A stretch of 64,000 nucleotides of DNA, from assembly GCA_965644295.1 (NCBI GenBank), contig CBFFRP010000146.1, positions 434,001 through 498,000 on the forward strand. Reading direction: 5' to 3'. Of the stretch, positions 46,364 to 57,195 are shown piece by piece. Under the pieces are notes generated by a model. It was not told where the DNA came from. It did not search any database and saw only the letters and a program-made list of their open reading frames with translations. Made by a program: the position numbers and the translations under genes. Each line of letters starts with the position of its first letter. Positions within the stretch are counted from its first letter, which is position 1. The stretch comes from Paraphysomonas bandaiensis. Taxonomy: Eukaryota > Chrysophyceae.

Positions 46364-48286
46364 GATTGAAGTTTCAAATTAACACTTAGATAGTAAGTTG
46401 AGTGTGTATGTGATGTGATTCTTCCAACAGCTGATGAGTTTGTGAAGAGTGTTATAGAATACATGACCTCCATAGAATACAGCCTCCACAGTATGTGGTG
46501 ACCACCCACACATCTGCATGAAGACTATTGAAAAAAATATGGATAATTTTTTTCGTACATGGTTTGTAATATACAAAATTTCAACCCTTTTGCAATATTC
46601 CACCACTTCTTGTACTATTTTTAGTTCCCAAAAATCCAAAATTCGGGTTTTATTTATGGCCTGATCCTTCGTATCTTCACCCTCACTCACTGTGCAGTGG
46701 CTTATTACAATACTAAGCTAACCATAAATAGATATAATGACGACCAGAGTCATCGATTCTCTCAAATATTTCGAACCACAGGAGAAGGGCGGCGGCTCAG
46801 TTTTATGGTGAGTGGCTTGATATGACCCGGATTTTCAGGGATATTGTCCTTTGAAGATATATTTATCCCGACCTTGTTGCCGCCCTACTACTCACCAGTA
46901 GCAGCGGTATAATAGTTGGTGCCCAACATGGGATAACTTCTATCCAGTCATCACCGTCGACTGCGTATGCGGGTAGATGCCTTTGTCATCGTAAGTCCAG
47001 TTTTCTTTGATTGGAGTCTGGGTGTGAACGTACCCAGAGTATGTCTCACTTTGTACAAACTCAAGATGTGACGATGATTTCTTGAAGCATTCTATTGGCT
47101 CTGTGTTGAGTTGCCCGTCGCTTTGAGGGGCGTGCTTCACCCACCCTTATATGCAAACGGCTTTACTGTACGATCGAAGAGTAATGTGGCTGCCCCCGCT
47201 GAATTTACCCTTGATGGATCCTATGTTGTCGTATTCTAGGGTCTCTTGGATTTCGTGGAGTAGGTGATCTTCGGGCACAAAAGTCGATTTGGGTTGTTGG
47301 AAGATAAGTCCAAGCTCTTCACCCCATTTTCGCATGCTACGTGCGTTGGGGTCGCAGTGAGTAGTCGCGTGGGTAGCGCGAAGAAGTAGTGTGCTTGCAG
47401 CTTATTTGGCCTCTCTTCCTAGTATGATGACTCTCTGTATGGATCCTCATTTTTCAATCTGAGTATGGCCCGATTTGCCAAATGCGTTGTCGGTAGATTA
47501 GTTCCGTGTGTTAAGTATTCTTTGTAAGTTTTGTAGTTTAAGAGGTGCAGCCGCGACATCGTCACTACCACATATTATCACTGGAGTTCCTTCCTCCGCC
47601 GCCAATTATATGGTGATCCCAATCAGTTGGCAATCATGACAAGCTTGTGAACTGCGATGACGAATTATAAAAACGATACACAATTTTACACATTGAATAA
47701 AAGAGTCTACTTTGGAGTCCTGTCGATACACACTCCAGTTGTAAAACTAGAACCGAACTTGATTAATGCTAAACCAAAATATTGGGGTTACTGATTGTTG
47801 TGTTGCTATTCTGCAAGTACAGCAGTGTCTTACGAGCCCCAACTTATTATAGATATGAAAATTATAAATAGGTTCTCCAAGTAATGTAATTAGGTTATTT
47901 AATGATTAATTGCTTGTAAGGCCTCATCTGATAAGTCAAAATTATTTAGATTTTATGCCTGCTTAATCGTAATTTTAATATGCGGTCGTATTAATATTGT
48001 ACTGTAATTTACCTGTTTACTTCTATATTATACGAATCCATAAAGTACACCAGCGCAACTCACGAGAAGCGAATAATGGTATATTTTTCTTTAAATACTA
48101 AAGTGCCTCATAAATTCCCATTGTCCTTTACCATTTAACAGCTTTATAACGTTGTCTTGCTGTTCGTCTGGTTTGAAGACAAAACTAATTATGATCAAGC
48201 TAAATCCACGACTTTTGATTACAGGCATAGTCTCTTTCACTATTTTTCAAAACACACAAAAGGACGAACATCAACTAAAAGATACA
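46364..48286. other. Intergenic with scattered decayed coding segments
   Basis: 1.9 kb without an intact gene. On minus, several frames carry protein-like text between about 46940 and 47565: one beginning MSRLHLLNYKTYKEYLTHGT near 47560, one with MRKWGEELGLIFQQPKS near 47335, and one with SETYSGYVHTQTPIKENW near 47040. They are separated by stops and frame changes that I could not remove with plausible introns. This is either a decaying gene or a gene whose exon structure I missed. On plus, 46738-46809 reads MTTRVIDSLKYFEPQEKGGG and then SVLW before a GTGAGT, without a convincing next exon. Confidence 0.35.
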
Positions 48287-49498
48287 CTATAGATAAGATT
48301 TAATAGACTTCAGGTTTTGCTCAAATTGGTAAACATAGTTCTCATGCTCGTCAGCTTCCATTCTCTGTCTTTCAAGGTCAGCTCTGTGTTTTTTTAGTCG
48401 CTCTCTCGCTTCGCGTTTTTCCTTCCAAAACTATTAGCAACCACGAAGAGAACATTATTTCTTACCTGAAGCTTGGCCTGCCTTTCTTTTGCCCAGCGAA
48501 TACTGCTGCCCCTAGAATCCCCGAGGAATCCTTCCGTGGTCGGGCGGACAAGCGGTTGTGTACGGTCCATTTCGCTGAACACCGACTGATCCCAGGTGCC
48601 ACCCACCTAAAGCACAAACATATTACCAAAGCATATAAAATGTGTTGTGAGTTACGTACCAAGCCAGGAAATGAAGGAGACTTATTGAGTCCACTTGCAT
48701 CACTCCGTCCGGTCGCTAATGCCTTCGAGCCTCCCCTTGACCCGCCCCTAGAGCCGGCCCTTGACCCGACTCGAGAGCCAAAGGGCGAGTCTGTACCAGC
48801 GCGACTAGTGGGTCTGTTTCTGTCAAGGTTGGGCGACAGCGGAAGTGATCCCTGGGAGCGGGCATCGTTTACTTTCTCGCTGTGCGACGGGCCGAAAGTG
48901 TCCAGTTCCATCACACTACGAATGTGTCCTCTACTGTATCCAGTGCGTCTTGGCAAGTCCTGCCTCTTCGGCTGAATGAAATCTTCCACCGATGTTCTCA
49001 AGTCAGGTGCTTCTCGGGCAAGTCTGGTGAAGTTATAACCGAATTTCGGCGGACATATATCGTTAGGATCAGAAACGGGGTGCATCGTAGGCAGTAAGTC
49101 TCTCATCGAATGTTTGAGAGACACGTACTTCGAGCAACTCTCCTCTTTAGCAGTTCTGAAAAAGTATATATATAAGTAAAATAAGAACACGATCTGAACG
49201 TTCTACAACCGTCGGAATACAGCGTTATTTTGAGAGTATATATGTTGATGCAGCAACTTTCTGTTGATGGACTCTTGTACAGCTTCGTAAGAAGTGTCAC
49301 AGGGAAGCTTCGGAATAGATTTGGCTTTCGACTAAAAGAAAATAACTTGGAGAAAACGCTAAAAGGATAACATATTACCAGTAGTGCAGAGCGTGGGCCA
49401 ACTTTATCAGGAATAGTGGTGTCATGCCGATCGAATGACAGAGAATGTCCACTCTTAAGTGCGTTAAGAGCAGAGGGCAAATCACCATTACTGCCCAT
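48287..49498 (-). CDS. Conserved-style hypothetical protein with Gly-Ser-Arg repeat tract and coiled coil
   Basis: Five exons: 49498-49379, 49331-49210, 49155-48660, 48606-48466, 48430-48287; introns 47, 54, 53 and 35 nt; 340 aa. I do not recognise the family. The N-terminus is MGSNGDLPSALNALKSGHSL. The middle (about 80-175) is ordered-looking (HSMRDLLPTMHPVSDPNDIC...). Residues about 195-225 are a low-complexity SRxGSRGGSRGGSK tract. The C-terminal 60 residues are charged and helical (RWAKERQAKLQFWKEKREAR...), likely a coiled coil. Frame continuity over five exons supports a real gene. Such architecture is common in flagellar or cytoskeletal proteins, but that is only a guess. Confidence 0.65.
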
Positions 49499-50158
49499 GT
49501 CGATTCTGGACGTAACTTATAAATATCTAATTTCAATTGCCTAAAAATGTAACAATTTTGTGCGCTTGTGGCAATGGAAACCGTAATATATTTTCACTCA
49601 ACAAGAATTGACGAATTCTATCGTAAAGTGGAGGCCACAATGTCAGATTTTGTCTGCAATGACCCCAAATGTGACAATATAGGCGAGTTGGCAAATAACT
49701 CTTGGCAAATGATGCTTGTGTTCTATGGCAAGAGTCTATCTGGTCCCATATAGAGCACAGTGTCATATGCAGCCATATGCACAGCCACACTGCCTCATCA
49801 AAATATGAAACGGCAAAAAAAGGTCACATTACCAAAGAATACCGTGATATACACTAGAGAATACTGTACACGAGAGTTCAGTCACCGTATACGGCTGTAT
49901 TCTGTAAATATCCCACTTTTACGAATATTTGGATCACCGTATAACGGACTTGCCGAACAAAAAATGTTCGGAAAATCGGTTTATCTCCACCGTATAATTA
50001 TGATATCTAGAATATCTCGATTTTACGAACACATTATTGTTCGGCATTTTTTTACCGTTTGGCCACTATCGCCATTCAAACCATACAACACCAATGCCCA
50101 TAAACTGCAAGAACAAAGAACTTAGAACAAACAAAGCACTTAGAACAAACCAAGCACA
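49499..50158. other. Intergenic leading into the Crypton-like element, with repeated motifs
   Basis: A CACCGTATA motif occurs three times (near 49883, 49936, 49988). Two small hairpins share a CGAACA/TGTTCG stem (49953-49971 and 50026-50043). These lie directly upstream of the recombinase gene and may be part of the element's left end. The short frames at 49533-49790 have no family signature. Confidence 0.45.
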
Positions 50159-51256
50159 ATGGATATTATTAGAGAGCAAAGTGAGTTCAGAGATGAGATT
50201 GCACAGCAAACCAAGCAGATGCGGTTAACGGATAGCACCCGCAGGCAATATGCAGACAGGGTCAGGGCCTTTGCACATTGGCTTGATGAGCATTACCCCG
50301 CCTGCGTGGAAAGAGACAACGGTGACAAGCTCACACCAATACTACCGATACCTGACGTAGTCATGGAAAAGTACATGGCTCATGTGCTTCTTAAAATAGA
50401 CAGCCGCACTGGTCTGTACTATGACCCTCCACAATATTACTCGTTTGCACACGTTAATGGACATCGAAGTGCTCTTAAGAATATGTACACGGAAAAGCGA
50501 ATGAACCCTTCACCGGAAATAGAGAGTATGTTTAAGGAAACTCTCGAGGGATTCAAGAGGAAGGTTGCTGACCTTAAGCAGCGTGGCTTATTACCTTCAC
50601 GAGAAGGCAAGGCTGCAATGACCATGAAAGGGTACATATTTCTTGCAGAGAAAGCAGCTAAACAGGACCATGACTTTGGACTGTATACATTTTGTTTGTC
50701 CTATTTATTGCTATGCTGGAATTTGATAGCAAGATCTGTAACAGTTGCACATATAATGTACGATCATATATCTTGGGAGGAGGATGCACTGACCATTAAT
50801 ATTGGCAAACAGAAGAATGATCAGGAGGGAAGCAATGGATTTCCGCGTCATATATATGCAAACCCAAAAAACCCTATAATATGTCCTATTTTGGCATTAT
50901 CAGTATGGGTGTTTACTCAAGGCTATCATCGTGAAGGCTCTGATAGGCGCCTCTTCGGGAACCCAAGAAGTTCTCAAGATCGATTTGAGAAATGGCTCTC
51001 TAAAGTACTTAAAACATTTGCTGATGCTATTATATCTCTGGGTATAATGATTGCAGAAATAGGAACACACTCATTCAGAAAAGGTGTTGCAACGGCATTA
51101 GCTAATTGCCCTGGTGGACCCAGTGCCATAAATATATGGTTGCGAGCTGGATGGAGTTTAGGACCCGTTCAGAGTCGATACATATTTGAAGGAGCAGGTG
51201 GAGATCAATTTGTTGGCAGGGCGACCGAAAGTATTAACTGGTGTGTTTCGAAATGA
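50159..51256 (+). CDS. Crypton-type tyrosine recombinase (YR), 365 aa
   Basis: Single open frame from ATG 50159. The N-terminal half is a SAM-like core-binding domain (TDSTRRQYADRVRAFAHWLD...; GHRSALKNMYTEKR). The catalytic half has Arg192 in NLIARSVTV, the His304-x-x-Arg307 box in THSFRKGVAT, a Trp in RAGWSLG and the nucleophile Tyr341 in QSRYIFEG, followed by the Crypton-typical GGDQFVGR. All expected catalytic residues are present, so the enzyme domain looks intact. The frame ends 25 residues after Tyr341. The expected continuation is found in the +1 frame. Cryptons integrate circular DNA by site-specific recombination. Confidence 0.85.
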   Translation: MDIIREQSEFRDEIAQQTKQMRLTDSTRRQYADRVRAFAHWLDEHYPACVERDNGDKLTPILPIPDVVMEKYMAHVLLKIDSRTGLYYDPPQYYSFAHVNGHRSALKNMYTEKRMNPSPEIESMFKETLEGFKRKVADLKQRGLLPSREGKAAMTMKGYIFLAEKAAKQDHDFGLYTFCLSYLLLCWNLIARSVTVAHIMYDHISWEEDALTINIGKQKNDQEGSNGFPRHIYANPKNPIICPILALSVWVFTQGYHREGSDRRLFGNPRSSQDRFEKWLSKVLKTFADAIISLGIMIAEIGTHSFRKGVATALANCPGGPSAINIWLRAGWSLGPVQSRYIFEGAGGDQFVGRATESINWCVSK

Positions 51257-52022
51257 TGTGTCAAGAATGAATGCTACTGGTGTTCCACCCAATGTGATTC
51301 TAGCTAATCGTATGTCGTCGCTGGAAGCAAATGTCGGGAACTTATCTAGAGATATGCGAGAAGTGCATACGACATTACCGGAAGCATTGTGTACGAGAAT
51401 GCTTGATAAGTTTACAGTTAATGGCGCGGTGCCAATAACTAGTACCGACATCGATAGTCTACGTGAAACACTTTTAGAAGAAATCAGAACAAGATGTACT
51501 CCACATAATGTGGAGCAAATATCTACACAAGAAGAGCAATCCACATCACAAGAGAAGCCTGGATTTTACACATGGGGAGGGCACCATCATTTGTTTCCAG
51601 AGGGCTTTCGTTTTCCAAAAGGTAACATAAAAATGCTGTGGGATCTGTGGTGGGGGGGAGAACCTCAGAGACATATATTACCCTACAGAAAAATCAAAGG
51701 CTTCGATTTATCCCGAACTGACCGGGTAAACTGGAGTAAATGTACCTGCATCATGAACGCACTAGTCTCCAAGGGCATAGAGATGAACGAGATCGGAGCA
51801 GTAGAGGATATTAGTAGCCTACTACCACGACAAAGAGATGCGTTATTCAGCAAAGTGTTTATACCTTTCTGTATGAACATATTCGCGGTTGCTAATCCCG
51901 TTCTTCTCGATGATATAGGCATCGGAAAAATGTCATATACGACATTCTACGATTACATGAAGGGCCGCAAGAGGAATAAACGTAGACGGAATGAAATGGA
52001 GCAAACGGAAGAAGATAATTGA
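51186..52022 (+). CDS. Crypton second frame with GCR1_C-like DNA-binding domain
   Basis: This frame is open from before 51186 and overlaps the recombinase frame by about 70 nt in the +1 phase. The first in-frame ATG is at 51265, eight bases past the recombinase stop. It encodes a linker followed by GHHHLFPEGFRFPKGN, then MLWDLWWGGE. This is the pattern of GCR1_C domains that sit C-terminal to YR in Cryptons (aromatic-Pro-x-Gly-Phe-x-Phe-Pro, then Trp-x-Leu-Trp-x-Gly). A basic tail (RKRNKRRRNEME) ends the protein. In known Cryptons the two parts form one polypeptide. Here a 1-nt shift separates them, so this is either a disabling indel, a frameshift-expressed fusion, or a separately started protein. 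Confidence 0.65.
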   Translation: MKEQVEINLLAGRPKVLTGVFRNDVSRMNATGVPPNVILANRMSSLEANVGNLSRDMREVHTTLPEALCTRMLDKFTVNGAVPITSTDIDSLRETLLEEIRTRCTPHNVEQISTQEEQSTSQEKPGFYTWGGHHHLFPEGFRFPKGNIKMLWDLWWGGEPQRHILPYRKIKGFDLSRTDRVNWSKCTCIMNALVSKGIEMNEIGAVEDISSLLPRQRDALFSKVFIPFCMNIFAVANPVLLDDIGIGKMSYTTFYDYMKGRKRNKRRRNEMEQTEEDN

Positions 52023-52030
52023 CTGGTACA

Positions 52031-52112
52031 TGTCTCTGTTTGTGTCGTATATACGTGAGGGGGTCTGTGAGACTATTAACAGTCACCTTCACGTATATAC
52101 ATGAACAGACAT
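52031..52112 (+). terminator. Large inverted repeat just after the Crypton frames
   Basis: Arms 52031-52062 (TGTCTCTGTTTGTGTCGTAT...) and 52083-52112 (...CGTATATACATGAACAGACA) pair over about 26 bp with few mismatches and a 20-nt loop. It starts 9 nt after the stop of the second frame. It may act in transcript 3' end formation or as an element end. Confidence 0.5.
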
Positions 52113-52564
52113 CGCATCAATGGAGGGGTTGATGAGAATATGACGCTCAAGTAGATAGCTATCGACTTCTGGTGTAGAGATCATCTTGTTTCATGGCACT
52201 ACTGACAGTTTAAAGTAACATATAAAGATGAACGTTAGATGACATACACATACAACACCATTCTACAACAGTACTCTACCACAATTATACAACAGTATAC
52301 AGCAGTAATACTACATAATACCGTTCTGTTCGTATACTGTTCGTAAAAGCGGACCTTCTATAAATGACTGGAGAGTGTGATCTGCTGGTCTTGCTGTCTA
52401 CTTGCTGCTGCTGACTCTGCACATGAGAGCCGTTGATGTGTCATCAGATACGCGAGCTGACTGTTAGTTTGCAGCACATGGCCATGTAAGCATACAACAC
52501 AAACTCATATACTCTTTGCTGAAGGTACCATTTACTCAAGTAAAACTATAAAAACTCCGCTGAA
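52113..52564. other. 5' flank of the formin gene
   Basis: Contains the right-hand part of the Crypton region, short AC/AT-rich repeats (ACAACAGTA-type near 52260-52315) and the presumed formin promoter. No gene. Confidence 0.45.
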
Positions 52565-55500
52565 ATGCGAAGTAGGAAGCGCTTGTCGTCATCTTCCAGC
52601 AATGTTTTTGGTGATCAGTATATGTGTTCACCGACTAAAAAGAGAACTCCAGCACGGGAGAGCTTCAGCATGGGGAACTTCGAACCAAGATACCCTGAAT
52701 CCCTAGCATCATTTGCGGATGGTATTCGTAGCGATGTAATGGATATTATTGAAACTGGTGCCAATGCACTGAATAAGTCCTTCAGTTTGATATTCCCATT
52801 CGTGGCTGGATACGAAAATATGGACGCCATGGAAGATGATTCAATTCATGACATTGAAGTCAAAAGTACTCCCCACAAAAGCTCAAAAAGTTCAAATAAA
52901 ATGAAGCAGTCACAAGATGCACTTCGTATGCGCTGTTCTTCGATGTGGAACGAGAAAAGATCAAACGAAAACATTTTACAAAGTTCTTCACAAAGCAGGG
53001 CTCAAAAGGGCGGGAAAGTCTTGCTGGAAAAGCTAGCTAGGAACCCAAAAATTCAAGTAAGTGTTTAATTTTTTACTTTGATGCGTCTTTATGCTGCTCT
53101 AGTCGTTTCAGTGTGGTAATGAGAATGATCTTTTGATTCTTGGAAACTTGAGAATGATACTTGCAAGGAAGAACTTAGATGCAAACAATTCAGCCAGTAT
53201 TTTGTGGTCACAAACATTTCGAGATATAGCTAGCTGTGCGATTAACTGTTCATTGGGGTGAGTAAGATATTATTTTTATTAGCTCTATCGTCATTATACC
53301 GTGTAGGGCAACTACTAGCACGAATGCAACGAACATCAGTTCTGATGGTGCATGTAAACTAGACATTACCAACCGTGATAATGAAGTTTTTACAATTGGG
53401 TTACAAGACACAAACATGTGTATATCAGTCATGATGATTATTCAACAGCGATGTAGCCATGGGGCTTCCGCACCTGCTGTCCCTGCGAATACAACTGCAT
53501 CTGCACCCCTTTCCCCTTTGTCAATTGGTTCCAGCCCAGCAATTGTTCGTGGAAGACAAAGTGCTCGAGGGCGAGTACAAGGTGGAAAAAAGAAAAAATT
53601 AACAGACTGCCAACAGGATAAGGAGAACTCTACTGGTGGATCTGGGGTCAAATCTTGTCGTTCTCCAACTTCTTCGCGACCTTTGAAGAATCTGGAGAAC
53701 ACCAACAATGCAGATGAAAATTGCGACGAATCTCCTTTGAAAAAAGTTCGCCTTTCTCCTCGTCAGTCAGATGCAGCAGATAAAACTTCAGAAACCAAAG
53801 GAGTAGTAGAGGGTTTGGATATGTCACCCTCCTCGATATTTTCTACTCTTTGCCAGTCCTACTCGGGTGAAACGAACAAGCTTTCTGCCCCAAGGGTTCT
53901 TGCAGATCAATCTATTGTGTCGACCTCTGTGTTGTTAAAGTCATACCAGCAACTGCTTGACAGTGGTAGTACAATCGAGTCTGTGGTTGAGAAAATGGCT
54001 GCAGATGGAATCGACGAGAGGACAGTGTCAATGTTTCAGAAGAAGCATATCCTACAAAAACAGGAAAAGGAGCCGAGCAAACAGAAGGAAGGAGAAAGTA
54101 AATTGGATCGCTTTAGAGTACGTAAAGTTTTGAGTTGATATTATAAGTTCTCTAATTATCTGGCAGAAAATGCTTAAAAATGGCGTTCCTCCTCCTGCTG
54201 TTCAGCAGAAAATGAAAATGGAAGGATTCTCTCAAGCGGAGCAGGAAAGTGTTATGGCAGACGCCAAAGTAGGTCCATCTCTTCCAACTCCATCGCCTGT
54301 GGAAGCAGTTACATCAAAGGATTGTTGTCCTGCACACCTCAAGAAGTATCAAGTACGTTTAATTGTTATGATTCTATTATTTAAAACTTGTTATCAGGTT
54401 ATGCTAAAGTCTGGTGTTCCTAAGCCAGCTGTGCAGCAGAAAATGACACTAGAGGTGACAGTGTGAAGTTCTTCAGTTTATGTCATAACCAATTAAATAC
54501 TAGGGAATAGCTCAGTCTGAACAAGATCTTGTACTAGGCGAAAAGTCCTCTGGTACATCTATATCTCCCGCTCTGTCAAAGTATCAGGTGCCTTACAGTA
54601 TTCGTTATGGTAGCCGTACTAATTTTATATAGGTTATGCTTAAGTCTGGCGTTCCAATGGCTGCAGTTATACATAAAATGACAATGGAGGTACAGTACCA
54701 TACTTGTAAAATACATTCACAGAGTACACTTGTAGTAACTAGTTGCAACTAGGGAGTCTCTGAGGTCGATCAAGAGAAGGTTGTTGGTAAACGTGACAAC
54801 CAGATTCATACTAGCGCTGGACCTGATAAAACCCCAACCGTTTCGCGGTCGAAGTTTGTTGGTCTTCACTGGGAACCCATACCAGCTGGTGATAACACTT
54901 CATTGAAAAACAGTATATGGGGAGAGATTGGAGGAAATGGAGACTCTTGCAGTACAGAATTGCAACAGGACGAGATTACTTCACTGTCTACTCTGTTCTC
55001 TAAAAAAGAAACTCCCGCTAAATCAACAGGCAAAGAGTGTAACAACTCAGTATCTGCTGGGGAGACATTGCAATCAAATCAAACGACATTGCGAAAGAAG
55101 AAAACAATGCCTACTACTATTGACATGTCTAGGTATCAGGTCATAACCATTGAGATAACCTTTTGATATACTTGTTGTAGGAGTACTAATATTTCTATTG
55201 GTCTCTCGTCTTTCAAGCAAAAGAAAATGGGAATAGATGAGGTCACTATATGTATCCCCTGTGCTGTTAATGATGACTTATACTGGTTTAGATTATTGTT
55301 GCGATTGGAAATCTAGACGTGAATATACTGCATCAAGAAGACCTGCTACGACTGAAGGAAATTCTACCTACCGATAATGAAGTCAAAGCCCTTAAGGTTT
55401 GATATATCCTGATATGAAGCTTTATCTAATGACAACTAGGCTGGCATTCGCGAGGATGATATGCACGATACTGAAAAATGGCTCCATAAGCTAGCTTCTG

Positions 55501-56420
55501 TTCCTGGTGCAATACAAAAGGTGCGCAGACACAACTGTTAATAAGCCATATGGTTGACGGAATTCACACAGGTCAAGTCAATGTTGTTCATGGTAAGCGC
55601 CGAGAATGCAGCCATGGAGACGAAAAAAAGTCTACAAATGATTTCGGGATGTATAGGTATGGAATGGGTATGGAGCTTTTCCCGTCTTAACGATTTTGTA
55701 AACAGATGCTGTAATGAACAGTAGCGGTCTACGAGAACTTATGAAATGCGTACTGGCTATAGGAAATGCTATGAATAAGGTGATTATACGAACATACCAC
55801 ATATAGTACATTATTTTGCTTCTTTTAAAAAGGGGACCTGGAAAGGTGGAGCCAGAGGATTTCGTCTTGCTAGTTTAATTCGACTTCAGCAAACGAAGTC
55901 CACAGACGGTAAGAGCACTGTCATGGATTACCTTCTACAAGTACTTCAGTCTCGTCATGACAACGGAGGAGATGAGAAAGCCTTCCAAGCTTTGAACCTT
56001 GACGAAGAGCTGGGTTGTGTTCACAGGGTGAAGAATTTGAGCTTTTCAGGTTTCTTGTGATAAAACATATTGATACACTCTCACCAATGCGGAGCAGATT
56101 TAAAACGAGAAGTACAGGCATTGACTATTAGTCTTTCAAACCTATCTAAAGACTTCAGCGGATACTCATCACTGAGTGAATCCCACAAGGAAAGAATTGG
56201 AAATTTTATCAACGCTACGGAAAAGTCATTGTCTGAACTCAAAGTAATCCTGAATTCAACTCAAGAGAAATGCAGTGAAATTGTTGTGTTTTTTGGGGAA
56301 GAAGCGGACATGCCGATCAATCAGATTATGTCACTGTTGGCAGAATTCCTGACAGCATTTTGTAATTCCAAAACCAGACATCTGAAAAAGATTGCCATGG
56401 AAAAAAGAAAATTGAAGTAG
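52565..56420 (+). CDS. Formin (FH2 domain) with tandem WASHC3/CCDC53-like repeats
   Basis: Fifteen exons: 52565-53056, 53103-53257, 53307-54117, 54167-54352, 54398-54454, 54504-54587, 54633-54689, 54753-55132, 55181-55241, 55292-55396, 55440-55520, 55572-55656, 55706-55779, 55833-56049, 56095-56420; 1,056 aa. N-terminal 400 residues are Ser/Lys-rich with a helical part (LLILGNLRMILARKNLDANN). Four copies of a 30-40-aa motif follow at about 425-620, best seen in KYQVMLKSGVPKPAVQQKMT, like the GVP..AV..KM..EG motif of WASH subunit WASHC3/CCDC53. The FH2 domain is about 645-1050: SKFVGLHWEPIP, IDMSRSTNISIGL, VLAIGNAMNKGTWKGGARGF and LQQTKSTDGKSTVMDYLL. A proline-rich FH1 segment is essentially absent. 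FH2 dimers nucleate and cap actin filaments. Loss of FH1 suggests weak profilin-actin use, with the repeats perhaps replacing it as protein-binding modules. Confidence 0.88.
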
Positions 56421-56912
56421 TAGTTCCTCTTACTGTGTAATGCAGAAATCATTGTATGATATTTTGCTATGAAATGATATACCCCCTAATATGAAATACT
56501 CTAATATCAACATAAACTATTATTAATTCATTTGATTTGATTACTATTCCGTTTTTCATATTTACATTGTAATCTGTAATCTTTATGTTCTGTAACTATA
56601 AAGTTGATCTGAATGGGATCAATCGCACTTTTATGTCCGAAATAAGCGTATACTTTACAACCGAGAAATATGATTCCTACAACGCGCAAGTATCGATATG
56701 TTCAGTGGATAGGATATATCCGCTTCTTCATATATGATGTTAAGTTTTTTCTGTGTTGTGTGTGTTAGTAGTTAGTAGAGGGTAGATATTATATAAATCC
56801 AGTGCATGGCAATCAAGGATGAGAGATTAGAATCATATTGTGTGATTTCTATTTCAGTTACTTTAGTTGTTTCATCATCCAAATGTTTAATCTTAATATA
56901 CATATAATGTCT
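56421..56912. other. Intergenic, 3' flank of the formin gene
   Basis: AT-rich sequence, no supported feature. Confidence 0.45.
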
Positions 56913-57195
56913 CTCAACAAAGTTGGACTCACACCTTTTCGTGGTGTTCTAGGGCATAAGTACCGGAGATATCTCTCAGGGAAGCTAACATGAGCCGCAT
57001 ATGTAGTCAGCAGATATTGTTGTTCTCTCCACTCACAGCCGAATGCTTGTGTGGTACAAGGGACACTAATATAAAAGTATCACGTTCCGCTAAGTAGTAG
57101 GATATCAGAGTTAAGCACCAGTTAGTTTTGCTACATTAGTTCTAACAACTTCTAACTCTTACACACCTGTTGCACATTATCAGACATTCACTACT
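56913..57195 (-). repeat. Dispersed repeat copy, internally deleted
   Basis: Both ends are family-like (CTCAACAAAGTTGGACTCAC...; ...CAGACATTCACTACTTT) but the middle between GGGACACTAATATAA and TAGTAGGATATCAGAG is missing. This leaves about 283 bp. Confidence 0.75.

Larger units (their letters stand above)
50021..52348 (+). mobile_element. Crypton-like tyrosine-recombinase transposon
   Basis: About 2.3 kb around a tyrosine recombinase frame and a GCR1_C-like DNA-binding frame. The boundaries given are those of an 11-bp inverted match, TTTTACGAACA (50021-50031) and TGTTCGTAAAA (52338-52348); they are tentative, because Cryptons usually lack inverted termini. There is no reverse transcriptase or DDE domain nearby, which argues against DIRS/Ngaro elements. 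Confidence 0.65.

Noticed and set aside
46379-46690. 103-aa minus-strand frame upstream of PPAN
   Set aside because: No family features. It lies in the presumed PPAN promoter.
48556-48975. 139-aa plus-strand frame opposite the Gly-Ser-Arg protein
   Set aside because: Shadow of the low-complexity repeat on the other strand. The minus-strand gene has consistent splice sites.
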